From positions 1 to 64,000 of the forward strand of contig NZ_JACJJQ010000007.1 in NCBI RefSeq assembly GCF_016900115.1: a DNA stretch of 64,000 nucleotides, given 5' to 3'. Of this stretch, positions 52,465-61,728 are shown piece by piece; position 1 is the stretch's first letter; every line of letters starts with the position of its first letter. The position numbers and the translations under genes are program-made. The stretch comes from Limosilactobacillus alvi. GTDB taxonomy: Bacteria; Bacillota; Bacilli; Lactobacillales; Lactobacillaceae. The notes under the pieces are model-generated. The model did not search any database, was not told where the DNA came from, and worked only from the letters and a program-made list of their open reading frames with translations.

Positions 52465-54978
52465 ATGCAAAAGTTACCAACCAAAATTGAAGTCCGGGGA
52501 GCAAAAGTCCACAACTTAAAAAACGTTGATCTTGATATTCCCCTCCATCAATTTGTGGCAATCACCGGATTGTCAGGTTCTGGGAAAAGTTCACTGGCAA
52601 TGGGAATCTTATACGAAGAGGGTTCGCGTCGGTACCTTGAAGCCCTATCAACATACACCCGCCGGCGAATTAAGTTAGGGGCTCAAGCAGACGTTACTAG
52701 CGTAAAGCATATTCCCGCTGCGCTCGCGCTAAAACAACGGCCCCAAATCCCCTCTGAACGGGCAACGGTGGGGACCATGAGTGAAATTTTCAATATGATC
52801 CGCTTGATCTTTTCGCGCTTAGGAACCCCTGTCTGTCCAAACGGGCACCGGATCAAGCCAAGTCTAGAAATTGCCCACGCAATGAGTCAAAGTGGCGCGG
52901 CCATGGGCCAAATTACCTGTCCGGAATGTGGCACTAAATTTATGGCGTTTTCTGCCGAAGATTTTGCCTTTAATGCCGATGGAGCTTGCCCAAATTGCCA
53001 CGGAACGGGGAAAGTTCGGGATTTGGATGAAAGTAAATTAATTTTAAATGAAAACCTAACCTTGGCCGAAGGGGCGGTGGCTTCTTGGCACCTCCCGGGG
53101 CGAAACTTTATGCCGACAGTCGCCGAAGCGGCTGGCGTTCGGATTAACGTCCCCTACCGCGAATTAACGTCCAAGGAAAAAGATTTTGTCTTAAATGGAC
53201 CGGAAAAGAAGTATCAACTTGATTTTCGCTCTAGTACCGGGCGGGTTTTCCACGATTTCAACGCTTTGTACGAAAATGCCCACCAAGCGGTTTTGGCTTC
53301 CGCTAAGTCCAGTAAAAGTGAACGGGCCCAAAAGCGGATTAGCGAATTCTTCCACTATTCCACCTGTCCAGTTTGTCATGGGACCCGTCTGCGCCCCGAA
53401 TTACTCACCCAACTGGCTGGGGGCTTGAACATTGCGGAAGTTAGTGACCTCACCTTAGGCGCCCTCCCCCAGTGGCAAAAGCAAGTTTTAGCTAGTTTAC
53501 CGGCCAATATGGTGACCCTAGCAAATAACCTCTTCAAAGAATTTAACGATGACTTACGGCCACTATTAGAGTTAGGACTCGACTACCTTACCTTGTCGCG
53601 CAATGGGAATACCCTCTCTACTGGGGAACTTCAACGGATCCAATTAGCGCGGACACTGCGGACAGCGACGACCGGGGTGCTTTACATTTTGGATGAACCT
53701 TCGATTGGTCTTCATCCGGATAACATAACGGGACTGCTCAGTGTCTTTCACGAATTAGTAGCCCAAGGAAACTCCCTGGTGGTCGTTGATCACAATGTTG
53801 ATATCATTAAGGCCGCTGACTGGATTATTGAAATTGGCCCGGGATCGGGGGAAGCGGGCGGCCAGGTAATTGCCCAAGGAACCCCTCAAACCATCATCGG
53901 CCAAGCCAATTCCCGCATTGCGCCCTACCTCAATGGCCAAGCCAAGCTCCTGGCCCGGTCAACGACTCGCCAACCAGCTGACAAGACGATCGACTTCACC
54001 GTTCAAAATTACTATAACCTTAAAGCCGTTCACGCCCACCTCCCAGTCAATCAACTAACGGCAGTGACTGGCTTCTCGGGGGCCGGTAAAACTAGTTTGA
54101 TCTTGGATAATCTGGTCGCTGGGATTCAAGCCCAAGGTCACCACCAAGCTTTACCTGCCAGTTTAACGCACTTGCAATCGCCCTTAAAACACGTCGTGAG
54201 TGTTGATGCGGCCCCAATTGGAAAGACGCTTCGCTCAACCGTGGCCACTTATACTAGCATCATGGATCATCTGCGGAAATTATTTGCTAAGCAAGCTTTA
54301 GCAAAAGAAAAGCACTATACGGCCAGTTACTTTTCTTACAATAATAAACAAGGCGCGTGTCCGACCTGTGGCGGGGCGGGGATGGTCACTTTAGATATCC
54401 AATTCTTACCGGATATGCAACAAGTTTGCCCAACCTGCCACGGTGATCGGTATAACCAAGCCATCCAAGCTGTTAAATGGCATGGTTATTCAATTGTTGA
54501 CCTCCTAAAGCTAGACGTTAAAGCAGCCTTAGACGTCTTTAAAGCCGTTCCTCAGATTGAAGCAGAATTAACCCTGCTCCAAGAAGTCGGCCTGGATTAT
54601 CTTCACCTAGGTGAAAGCACCCCAAGCCTTTCGGGTGGGGAAGCTCAACGGTTAAAACTGGTTAAGCACCTTAATCATAATCAAGCCACGACCCTCTTTG
54701 TCTTTGATGAACCAACGATTGGCCTGCACCCCGAAGACGTTAAAACCTTAGTCCATGTGATGCAAGAACTCTTGGACCGGGGAGCAACAATCATCACCAT
54801 TACCCACGACCTAAATTTGATTGCTAACGCCGACTACCTACTCGACCTCGGGCCCCGTGGTGGAAGTAAGGGTGGTAAGATCGTTGCCTCCGGCCGTCCA
54901 AGCGAGCTAATTCAACAGCCAACAACTTTAACGACTAAGTACCTTGCGGAATACTGGGCGCGGTACGGAAATGAATAA
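52465..54978 (+). CDS. UvrA-like excinuclease ATPase (short UvrA2-type)
   Basis: 837 residues, about 100 shorter than canonical UvrA (about 950), resembling the UvrA2/drug-resistance class. First Walker A GLSGSGKSS (about 35-43), zinc pairs CPECGTKF and CPNCHGTG, ABC signature LSTGELQRIQLAR; second Walker A GFSGAGKTS, zinc pairs CPTCGGAG and CPTCHGD, signature LSGGEAQRLKLV. Both ATPase sites look intact. It may act in DNA-damage tolerance; the UvrB-binding region of classical UvrA appears reduced. It stands alone. Confidence 0.92.
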   Translation: MQKLPTKIEVRGAKVHNLKNVDLDIPLHQFVAITGLSGSGKSSLAMGILYEEGSRRYLEALSTYTRRRIKLGAQADVTSVKHIPAALALKQRPQIPSERATVGTMSEIFNMIRLIFSRLGTPVCPNGHRIKPSLEIAHAMSQSGAAMGQITCPECGTKFMAFSAEDFAFNADGACPNCHGTGKVRDLDESKLILNENLTLAEGAVASWHLPGRNFMPTVAEAAGVRINVPYRELTSKEKDFVLNGPEKKYQLDFRSSTGRVFHDFNALYENAHQAVLASAKSSKSERAQKRISEFFHYSTCPVCHGTRLRPELLTQLAGGLNIAEVSDLTLGALPQWQKQVLASLPANMVTLANNLFKEFNDDLRPLLELGLDYLTLSRNGNTLSTGELQRIQLARTLRTATTGVLYILDEPSIGLHPDNITGLLSVFHELVAQGNSLVVVDHNVDIIKAADWIIEIGPGSGEAGGQVIAQGTPQTIIGQANSRIAPYLNGQAKLLARSTTRQPADKTIDFTVQNYYNLKAVHAHLPVNQLTAVTGFSGAGKTSLILDNLVAGIQAQGHHQALPASLTHLQSPLKHVVSVDAAPIGKTLRSTVATYTSIMDHLRKLFAKQALAKEKHYTASYFSYNNKQGACPTCGGAGMVTLDIQFLPDMQQVCPTCHGDRYNQAIQAVKWHGYSIVDLLKLDVKAALDVFKAVPQIEAELTLLQEVGLDYLHLGESTPSLSGGEAQRLKLVKHLNHNQATTLFVFDEPTIGLHPEDVKTLVHVMQELLDRGATIITITHDLNLIANADYLLDLGPRGGSKGGKIVASGRPSELIQQPTTLTTKYLAEYWARYGNE

Positions 54979-54984
54979 AACCAT

Positions 54985-55448
54985 TCACGGCAGGTAAACA
55001 CGGTAATTCTGGCTCCAAAAGGTGATCTCCAAGCCACGATTAGTGATCCACCCAGCAAAAGTTAATGGCCCAAGCCTTAGTTTGGTGGGTGAAAACGATA
55101 AAGTAAAAAGGTCGCCCTTATCCTCTTGACTAAAATCTCTGGGGAGTCGACTTAAGTAACCTGCCCTTTCTTGGCCAGCAAGCGTGGTTTTAGAAATCGC
55201 GGACTTAGTTACGACCACCCCATCTTTTGCCGCTAAGTAGTCAACAAAAGATACTCCACGGGAGACAAAGCCATAAGTTACCGAGGACCAAGAAAAGCAA
55301 TCTTCTTTCCAGCTAAGGGCGAAGTTGGATCAAATTGAAGGTTTACCGGACTAAACTGCGCCCGGTTTCCCGCTTTATAAGCCTGAGTATTTTCAATTTT
55401 ACCGAGCACATTTTGTAATACTTCTCCTGAAACTGTTTCTTCTTGCAT
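54985..55448 (-). pseudogene. SGNH/GDSL hydrolase, frameshifted and truncated
   Basis: ATG 55448 opens a frame (NVLGKIENTQAYKAGN, then PLAGKKIAFLG) that hits TAA after GP-R. Adding one base at about 55288 restores GSSVTYGFVSRGVSFVDYLA, the SGNH nucleophile block, and continues AAKDGVVVTKSAISKTTLAG in the next frame to the stop at 54985. After about residue 135 similarity fades (LSFSPTKLRLG in place of LSTNDA), and roughly half the protein is missing. No ribosome binding site is visible. A decayed gene. Confidence 0.75.
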
Positions 55449-55489
55449 TTAAAAAAAAGCTTTGTTTGTATTTAAGGTTAAATTAACAC

Positions 55490-55525
55490 GTGAACTACTC
55501 GGTCATTTATGGCCGAGTAGTTCAC
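55490..55525. promoter_or_regulatory. perfect inverted repeat upstream of ogt
   Basis: GTGAACTACTCGG (55490-55502) and its exact complement (55513-55525) around a 10-bp loop, 40 bp before ogt. It has no T-tract, so an operator or mRNA hairpin is more likely than a terminator. Confidence 0.5.
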
Positions 55526-55565
55526 ACCCCAATGCTTCGCAATAAATCGCTTTTACAGGAGTTCT

Positions 55566-56033
55566 ATGATGAAACTTACTTCTTACCGCTCGCCCCTCGG
55601 TGAAATGACAATTTTGGCTGATGATCAAACGCTTTATGGCCTTTGGTTTAACGACCAAAAATATTTTGGCGGTCACTATGACTTGTCCTCAATTGCAACC
55701 GGGATGACCAAACAAGGCGCCTTAACAATTACTTGGCTCAAAGCCTACTTTGCCAGGGAAAAGCCATCCCCTAAACAACTAAACATCGCCAAACCGCTAA
55801 CTACCTTTCGTCAGCAAGTTTACCAGGCGCTCATGCAAATTCCAGCTGGGGAGACCGTTACTTACCAAGAACTATCAACGATAATTCAAAATGGACATGC
55901 AAACAAGAAACTCGCCCGGGCAATCGGTAACGCCGTTGGCCATAATGAGATTCTACTGGTGATTCCTTGTCACCGGGTAATTGGAAGTGATGGGAGCTTA
56001 ACCGGCTACGCTGGGGGACTAGGGCCCTCTTAA
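55566..56033 (+). CDS. ogt: methylated-DNA-protein-cysteine methyltransferase, C-terminally truncated
   Basis: Suicide repair of O6-methylguanine. YRSPLGEMTILADD starts the N-domain; FRQQVYQALMQIPAGETVTY and the catalytic PCHRV (Cys in IPCHRVIGSDG) are intact. After GYAGGLG the frame ends PS-stop. The neighbouring frame reads RALLKLEGTL with a stop at 56053, which is the usual C-terminal helix of this family, so a small out-of-frame deletion has removed the normal end (about 12-15 residues). Stability is doubtful. Confidence 0.88.
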   Translation: MMKLTSYRSPLGEMTILADDQTLYGLWFNDQKYFGGHYDLSSIATGMTKQGALTITWLKAYFAREKPSPKQLNIAKPLTTFRQQVYQALMQIPAGETVTYQELSTIIQNGHANKKLARAIGNAVGHNEILLVIPCHRVIGSDGSLTGYAGGLGPS

Positions 56034-56072
56034 AATTAGAAGGCACGCTTTAGTGCATCGTGATCAGCACGT

Positions 56073-57008
56073 TTACTTTTCCTCAAACTTAAATAAGTCC
56101 GTGGAAAGGTAGCGATCCCCGCCATCAGGAGCTAAAGTAATGACTTTTTTGCCTGCGCCAAATTGCTTCGCCAGCTCAATCGCCCCGTGGATATTTGCCC
56201 CAGCCGAAATCCCGGGTAAAAAGCCCTCTAAGCGAGCAACTTTTTGGGCAGTTGCAATCGCATCATCACTGGATACTTCCACAATCCCGTCATAAACATT
56301 TTGATCTAACGTAGCGGGAATAAAGCCAGCCGAAATCCCTTGAATCTTGTGCTTGCCAGATTTTCCTTCCTTTAGAAGGGGCGATTCGGCTGGTTCCAAA
56401 GCGTAAACCTTAACCTGACTGTTAGCCGCCTTTAAGGCCTTACCAACCCCAGTTAAGGTTCCACCAGTCCCGACCCCAGCAACAAAGGCTGCTGGTAAGT
56501 TGTCCTGACCAAAAGCCGTGATGATCTCTTGACCAGTAGTTGTGGCATGAATTGCTGGATTAGCTGGATTCTCAAATTGCATTGGCATGAAGTAACCCTT
56601 AGTTTTAACTAATTCTTCAGCCTTAGCAATCGAACCTTGCATTCCATCGGCCCCCGGGGTGAGGATTAATTCAGCGCCATAGCCTTGCATTAACTTCCGC
56701 CGTTCAACACTCATAGTTTCAGGCATTACAATTACAAGGTGATAGCCCTTGGCAGCGGCTACCATTGCTAACCCAATCCCCGTATTTCCCGAAGTTGGTT
56801 CAACAATTGTCCCTCCTGGCTGTAATTGACCAGTTTGTTCTGCCTGCTCAATCATCGCTAAAGCGATACGATCCTTAACAGAACCAGCAGGATTAAAAAA
56901 TTCTAGTTTTACATAAACATCCGCTGCTCCTGCAGGAACAACGTGGTTTAACTTTAAAATGGGAGTTTGACCAATTAATTCAGTTACTGAGTTAACGATT
57001 TGTTTCAT
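56073..57008 (-). CDS. cysK: cysteine synthase A
   Basis: 311-residue PLP enzyme joining O-acetylserine and sulfide to cysteine. [12 protein letters not shown] contains the PLP-binding Lys; [13 protein letters not shown] and [12 protein letters not shown] are the family cofactor loops. Second gene after the metA-like gene (2 nt gap); transcribed with it. The short distance to ogt is convergent. Confidence 0.95.
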   Translation of the reverse strand: MKQIVNSVTELIGQTPILKLNHVVPAGAADVYVKLEFFNPAGSVKDRIALAMIEQAEQTGQLQPGGTIVEPTSGNTGIGLAMVAAAKGYHLVIVMPETMSVERRKLMQGYGAELILTPGADGMQGSIAKAEELVKTKGYFMPMQFENPANPAIHATTTGQEIITAFGQDNLPAAFVAGVGTGGTLTGVGKALKAANSQVKVYALEPAESPLLKEGKSGKHKIQGISAGFIPATLDQNVYDGIVEVSSDDAIATAQKVARLEGFLPGISAGANIHGAIELAKQFGAGKKVITLAPDGGDRYLSTDLFKFEEK

Positions 57009-57010
57009 AG

Positions 57011-57835
57011 TTATTCCTCCACTTCAGTTTGATGACGGTAAGCATCTAGTTGGTGCAGCCAGTTTAAAAAGAAAACATGTTGCGTGATTTGCCACTTAAA
57101 TTGCGGTCCCCGCATTAAAGCAGGATGACGGAAATAATTAAGTGGTTGGCGGTAGTGGTTTTCTGGATGCGCCGCCACTTCACGTTGGTATTCCACTAGT
57201 AAAGCCTCTCGTTCATACTCTAAATGAGCGAAAAGAAAAGCTTGTCGGCGTTGTTGATTGGTCAGTAACAGTAACAAGCCATCCGCCGAACTAGCATTGA
57301 TCTTGATGGTCGAAACTGTTTGCAGCTGATGCCAATCCATCTCCGCATAGCGAGCGTGTGGGGCCCAAAAAGGGGACGGCAAGCCCGTTAACAATGGGGT
57401 TGGGTTAATAATTTGATTAGCAAACACGCCGAAATACTTTACCGGTAATGGTCGTTTTTCAATCCCATAAAAGTGGTTTAAAGCTGCCATTGCGCCCCAG
57501 CATACATAGAGTTGGGGAATTGCTAACCGGTCTAACTCATCCATCAGCGCTTGCACCTCTTGCCAATACTGGACCGCCGAAAAAGCCAATTTTTCAATCG
57601 GTGCCCCGGTAATAATAAAACCGTCGAAGCGAGCTAAGTTTGTCAAGGTCAAAGGTTGCGAAATCGAACGAACCAATTCTGGTACTGACCGGCCTTGGTA
57701 ATGACTAGTGGGATAGAAAAAATCTACCTTCACTGGATAATTAGTTGCCTTTAAGACCGCTTCAAACCGGTCCTGGGTTGCCTGCTTGTCATGCATTAAA
57801 TTGAGAATTCCAATGTGGAATGGCTCTTGCGCCAC
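57011..57835 (-). CDS. MetA-like homoserine (or serine) O-acyltransferase
   Basis: 274 residues of the HTS/MetA family. [28 protein letters not shown] with the nucleophilic Cys, and AHLEYERE with the Glu and His are visible. The family makes O-succinyl- or O-acetyl-homoserine. Because it is directly coupled to cysK, and MetA-like serine acetyltransferases are reported in some lactobacilli, O-acetylserine is an alternative product. Start is GTG 57835 after GGAGGAGGTG. Confidence 0.85.
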   Translation of the reverse strand: MAQEPFHIGILNLMHDKQATQDRFEAVLKATNYPVKVDFFYPTSHYQGRSVPELVRSISQPLTLTNLARFDGFIITGAPIEKLAFSAVQYWQEVQALMDELDRLAIPQLYVCWGAMAALNHFYGIEKRPLPVKYFGVFANQIINPTPLLTGLPSPFWAPHARYAEMDWHQLQTVSTIKINASSADGLLLLLTNQQRRQAFLFAHLEYEREALLVEYQREVAAHPENHYRQPLNYFRHPALMRGPQFKWQITQHVFFLNWLHQLDAYRHQTEVEE

Positions 57836-57861
57836 CAGATCACCTCCTCCGTTAATAGGGT

Positions 57862-57890
57862 ATTATACCTGATCTTAATATTGCTTACAA
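57862..57890 (-). promoter_or_regulatory. promoter of the metA-cysK operon
   Basis: Minus-strand TTGTAA (57885-57890), 17 bp, TATAAT (57862-57867). No T-box or S-box leader is visible between this and the start codon. Confidence 0.8.
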
Positions 57891-57925
57891 TTAGTTAGTC
57901 ATAAACTTATTAAAAAGTGGAGAGA

Positions 57926-58161
57926 GGTTGGGAAAAAAGCTCCTTGACGGCCTGGTTGGGATAAGCAGAACGAAGGTTGCTTCATTAGCATCGGCCTTTC
58001 GTTCGCACTTATCCGCTAAGGCCGTGATTTGGAGCGAACCAGTCAACTAGTTTGGCGTTTGTGAGCCCATGCAAGGCTGCATCGGTTGGTGCGATCGTTA
58101 GGGAAGCAACTGCCATTCAGCTACTGCTTTGACCTTAGTTACTGAGTAACATTCGGAGATG
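57926..58161 (+). repeat. intergenic structured repeat, copy E (long type)
   Basis: About 236 bp with the same ends as the others and the roughly 95-bp insert of copy C. Some stem changes are compensating in neither arm (ATAAGCAG, TTGCTTCATTAGCATC), but the tip stem GAT/ATC-like pairing is kept. Fills the space between metA-cysK and the ABC transporter. Confidence 0.88.
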
Positions 58162-58167
58162 CAAGAA

Positions 58168-58201
58168 AGGCCGGAAAGAAACGCGCGTTTCTTTCCGGCC
58201 T
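58168..58201. terminator. strong hairpin beside repeat copy E
   Basis: AGGCCGGAAAGAAACGC and its exact complement form a 17-bp inverted repeat with almost no loop. It lies downstream of the leftward ABC transporter gene, so it may terminate it. Confidence 0.6.
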
Positions 58202-58272
58202 CTTCCCTCGCTCATATTTTCGAACATTATGCAGGAATTCCGGTCTCACACCATATCCACTGCCTAATTTTC

Positions 58273-59562
58273 TTAGTCAGCTGATAAAGCATCAATTGGG
58301 TTTAATCTAGCCGCATGCCGGGCTGGTAAGTAAGCTGCCAACAATGAAATAACAAGCGCAATAATAAAAACAACAATTATATTACTTACTGAAATTTGTA
58401 CAAAGCTGAAGTTCGCAACCCTTGACAAAGCAGCATTTGCTCCCCACTCACCAAGCAGGGCAACGATGGTGGCCACAATCGCTGAGAACGTCCCAATGAT
58501 TAAGGACTCGGAAATAAAGAGGTTCCGAACATCGCGTTTCGATTCACCAAGCGCCCGCAAAATACCAATCTCACGGGTCCGTTCAGCCACTGACATGTAC
58601 ATCGTTACAATAATCATTAAGGCCGATACTAGTAATGAAATGGCCGCAATTCCTTGGAGAACCCGGGAAATCAAAGTAACGTAAGTTTGAACTTGCGAAA
58701 TCATCCCCGAAATTGCCACGGCTGAATATTGTTTAGTGCCATTAACTTTAAGCTTACTAATTCGCTTTGCTACCTGCTTCGAGTTATTCATCGATGTCGC
58801 ATTAACTGCTAACATACTTGCATTCGGCGTTACATCAGCTTGTTGCAAAGCCTTCGTTAACGTTTTGGCATTAACATAGTTCATTGGCGACTTGCTGTTA
58901 TCAGTAAAGCCAGCTACCTTAGCCTTAAAGTGGACCGTGGTTGCTTGACCATTTGCCTTCTTAGCGGCAAAAGTTATTGTTACGGTCTTGCCAAGTAACT
59001 TTTGATAATCCTTACTCTTTAATTGCTTGGCTACGGTACCCTTTTCTAACACCACTTCCCCCATCTTAGGAGCATGTCCTTTTTTAATCGACCCCTTAGT
59101 GGAAGCTTTGGTCCAACTGTAAACGGAACTAGCCGTTGCCGTTTTCCCTTGATACTTAAAACTAACATTAGGTTCAATATAAAGTTTTTGAACCGATTTT
59201 ACCCCGGCAACTTTTTTTATTTTTTGTACATCCTTATTGGTAAAAGGTTTGCTGGTACTCCCCCCACTAGCAGCTGAAAGGAGTGATTGCTGTTGCTGTT
59301 GTTGCTGCTGTTGCTGATTACCGCTAGTTTTAACATGGCGGGTAACAGTAATAGCAGTTGGGTTAACTAAGCTGTTAACTTGATTATCAACGTACTTATT
59401 AACTCCGGTCCCCAGGCCACTAAAGAGAATAACTGAAAAGAGGCCAATCGCGGTTCCCGCAATAATTAAAGCGTTCCGTCCTTTATGATACTTAAAGTGC
59501 TTGTAAGCATCTTTCAAACTATTTATCCAGGAAAGTTGTTGCGGTTTGATCGGCGAAACCAC
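58273..59562 (-). CDS. ABC transporter permease part, separated from its ATPase by an in-frame TAA
   Basis: FtsX/MacB-type permease: one membrane helix near residue 35-55, a large extracytoplasmic domain, then three C-terminal helices (about 290-320, 345-370, 385-410) with AERTREIGILRALGESKRDV. Ten consecutive Gln residues (59287-59316) lie in the extracytoplasmic part. The first codons have no ribosome binding site, and the frame is continuous with the ATPase part across TAA 59644-59646 (RIVHLADGKIDGDERLKP in between), so this is the second half of a 663-residue fused protein. Confidence 0.85.
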   Translation of the reverse strand: MVSPIKPQQLSWINSLKDAYKHFKYHKGRNALIIAGTAIGLFSVILFSGLGTGVNKYVDNQVNSLVNPTAITVTRHVKTSGNQQQQQQQQQQSLLSAASGGSTSKPFTNKDVQKIKKVAGVKSVQKLYIEPNVSFKYQGKTATASSVYSWTKASTKGSIKKGHAPKMGEVVLEKGTVAKQLKSKDYQKLLGKTVTITFAAKKANGQATTVHFKAKVAGFTDNSKSPMNYVNAKTLTKALQQADVTPNASMLAVNATSMNNSKQVAKRISKLKVNGTKQYSAVAISGMISQVQTYVTLISRVLQGIAAISLLVSALMIIVTMYMSVAERTREIGILRALGESKRDVRNLFISESLIIGTFSAIVATIVALLGEWGANAALSRVANFSFVQISVSNIIVVFIIALVISLLAAYLPARHAARLNPIDALSAD

Positions 59563-59643
59563 CTTGTCAATCTGATAAGCTGGCTTTAACCGTTCATCAC
59601 CGTCAATCTTTCCATCCGCTAAATGAACAATTCGTGTCCCCGC

Positions 59644-60264
59644 TTAAGCCGCGTGTTGGGAGTGAGTTACCGCAATTACCAGCCGTCCCTGCGCCGCGAT
59701 TTGGTTGAGAATTTGTAAAACTTCTTCCGTGTTTTGTGAATCCAAGGCCCCAGTTGGTTCATCGGCAATAATCACCCTCGGATCATTCGAAAGTGCCCGC
59801 GCAATGGCTACCCGTTGTTTTTGGCCACCAGATAATTGGTTTGGGTATTTACCCTTTTGGTCTAGTAAGCCGACTTGATCCAGCAAGGTTTCAGCCCGTT
59901 GCGTCTTCTCTTGGGCAGTCATGGTGGTCATATCTAATGCTAACTTAACGTTATCCAAAACCGTTAAGTGGTTAATTAAATTATAGGATTGGTAAATGTA
60001 GCCAATCGTGTCACGCCGATAATTGTCAAGCGTTCTTTCCTGTCGATGATCAAGCTTTTTACCATCGACAATTACTTCCCCACTAAAATTTCGGTCCAGG
60101 CCCCCGATAATATTCATGAGCGTTGACTTGCCACCCCCGGATTCACCAAGAATGGAAACAAACTCACCTAATTCAAATTTTAAATTAATTCCCATTAAAA
60201 CCGGAAATTCTTCTTTTCCAAGATAGTATGACTTACGGATATTTTTTAATGCTAAAAAGGCCAT
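59644..60264 (-). CDS. ABC transporter ATPase part (fused exporter cut by TAA)
   Basis: 206 residues up to the stop. Walker A GESGGGKST (about 40-48), Q-loop YIYQSYNL, signature LSGGQKQRVAIARAL, Walker B VIIADEPTGALDS and the switch His in VTHSQHA. This LolD/YknY-type ATPase domain ends prematurely at TAA; the following codons keep the frame into the permease. A free ATPase could still be made and bind the separately initiated permease, but translation of the latter has no evident start. It diverges from a TetR gene that probably controls it. Confidence 0.88.
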   Translation of the reverse strand: MAFLALKNIRKSYYLGKEEFPVLMGINLKFELGEFVSILGESGGGKSTLMNIIGGLDRNFSGEVIVDGKKLDHRQERTLDNYRRDTIGYIYQSYNLINHLTVLDNVKLALDMTTMTAQEKTQRAETLLDQVGLLDQKGKYPNQLSGGQKQRVAIARALSNDPRVIIADEPTGALDSQNTEEVLQILNQIAAQGRLVIAVTHSQHAA

Positions 60265-60282
60265 GATAACAATCTCCTTTCA

Positions 60283-60317
60283 AAAGATTAAATATTTAAG
60301 TTAAACATTTAATCTTT
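60283..60317. promoter_or_regulatory. inverted-repeat operator upstream of the ABC gene
   Basis: AAAGATTAAAT (60283-60293) and ATTTAATCTTT (60307-60317) are perfect complements around 13 bp. Likely a TetR operator. Confidence 0.6.
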
Positions 60318-60363
60318 TTGTTTAATGTTTCTGAGTATAGCCGGTTTTATTTTTCTTGTCAAT

Positions 60364-60398
60364 AAAAGTTAAACAATTTGTTGGAAAGTTTAACTTTT
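60364..60398. promoter_or_regulatory. inverted-repeat operator upstream of the TetR gene
   Basis: AAAAGTTAAAC (60364-60374) and GTTTAACTTTT (60388-60398), perfect 11-bp inverted repeat around 13 bp, the same geometry as the site 80 bp away. Confidence 0.62.
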
Positions 60399-60429
60399 GC
60401 TGGTAAGATAAAATTAAGGAGGTGGCGCG

Positions 60430-61002
60430 ATGAAACGCGAAGCCCGCAAAGCCCAAACTCGCCAAAAAATTTTAGAAGCTGCTAGCGAGTTAATGTTAAC
60501 TAATGGTTTTAAAGCGACCAGTGTCCGGGATGTCAGTAAGAAGTCCAAAATTTCTTACGTCACGATGTACAAGTACTTTACTGACAAACAAGAACTTGAA
60601 GATCAAGTGATAGAGAAAATTATCACGGATATCTTCCAAAAATTAATATCCTATGTTACGAATAAAACCAATGGCTCCTTCCGTCACCGGCTAACCATGA
60701 TTAGTGAAGATCGGACCCTATTAGATCAAAAATATATTCACTCGCTAACCGAAATCGAAGAAATTATTGAACATAATCCTAAAATGCAGATTACTTTTAA
60801 TAATGCTATAAAGCATCTTTGCTCAATCATCATCCAACAAGGTAAAAGCGAAGGAGCAATTAAAACAACCGTTTCCGATGCTGCTGTTACTTTTTTGCTA
60901 TCAGCAATCCTCAAAAATCGGATGACTTTAACGATGGAACAGTTTGAGGCAATCGCTCCTGAAGTGGCCGAAATTGTTTTTTACGGATTAGTTGGGAAAT
61001 AA
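60430..61002 (+). CDS. TetR family regulator of the ABC exporter
   Basis: 190 residues. HTH FKATSVRDVSKKSKISYVTM then YKYFTDKQELED, a standard TetR DNA-binding domain. It diverges from the ABC transporter, and two matched inverted repeats fill the intergenic space. Start ATG 60430 follows AGGAGGTGG. Confidence 0.92.
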   Translation: MKREARKAQTRQKILEAASELMLTNGFKATSVRDVSKKSKISYVTMYKYFTDKQELEDQVIEKIITDIFQKLISYVTNKTNGSFRHRLTMISEDRTLLDQKYIHSLTEIEEIIEHNPKMQITFNNAIKHLCSIIIQQGKSEGAIKTTVSDAAVTFLLSAILKNRMTLTMEQFEAIAPEVAEIVFYGLVGK

Positions 61003-61159
61003 AAGTTACCTTAGCTCATGCACATTAAAGAGCAAAAGTCATGCTAAGTGCTTAGCTCTCTTATGGGACTGCAATTGGCTTTTTTATAATTGGAATAATC
61101 AGCGGAGCAGTAGCGTCTAACTTTGTGTCCCTCTTGATATGATCCTAGTTGGACTGGAA

Positions 61160-61705
61160 TTAATTTTTGGGTTCGCAAAATATCAACCGTAACTTTAAGA
61201 GTATTATTATATCGATAGTTGAGGGTGGGGAGAAACACAAGTTTTCTTGCCACCAATGTAGGGTTCCCATCAAACTACCACTAATCGCATACGTAATTAA
61301 TTGCGGTTGAGAACTTGCTCGTAATACTTGTACTAGTAACCCATCACTTGGCCCACTTTTTCTTAGGTCTAACAAAACTTTGCTGCTTATCTTTAATATT
61401 TCAGTATCTAAGGAATAATCATGATCTACATTTAAGTGATTATAAAACTCTTGATGCCGGGCAATTGAATTAACCATGGTTGTAATTAGCTCATTTTCAT
61501 TTTTGGCATTTGCAACCAAACTGAAAAACCAATGTTTTAACGTTTGCTCCAATAAATCAAATTTATCCCGAAAATAGTGATAAAAAGTACTCCGGTGTAA
61601 CGACGCCTTACGACAAATCTGATCAACGGTAATTCTCTTAAAAGACTCCCGTTCTAATATGACGATCAGCGCAAGTTCAAAGTTTCGGATGGTCTTCGTC
61701 TTCAT
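61160..61705 (-). CDS. TetR family regulator with altered C-terminus
   Basis: 181 residues. HTH ITVDQICRKASLHRSTFYHY then FRDKFDLLEQ is intact. The C-terminal helix reads LMGTLHWWQENL, then switches to CFSPPSTIDIIILLKLR. That switch coincides with GGGTGGGGAGAAAC...GTTTTCTTGCCACC at about 61222-61254, a degraded relative of the hairpin at 22854-22895. Insertion of a hairpin element may have replaced the native end. It is next to the permease gene below and may once have regulated it. Confidence 0.8.
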   Translation of the reverse strand: MKTKTIRNFELALIVILERESFKRITVDQICRKASLHRSTFYHYFRDKFDLLEQTLKHWFFSLVANAKNENELITTMVNSIARHQEFYNHLNVDHDYSLDTEILKISSKVLLDLRKSGPSDGLLVQVLRASSQPQLITYAISGSLMGTLHWWQENLCFSPPSTIDIIILLKLRLIFCEPKN

Positions 61706-61728
61706 TCCTCTTCCTCCATCAAAGTCAA

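Noticed and set aside
61044-61256. Minus-strand 70-codon frame overlapping the TetR 3' end
   Set aside because: Starts within the hairpin-like sequence and has no ribosome binding site; could be an eroded tail but not a gene.
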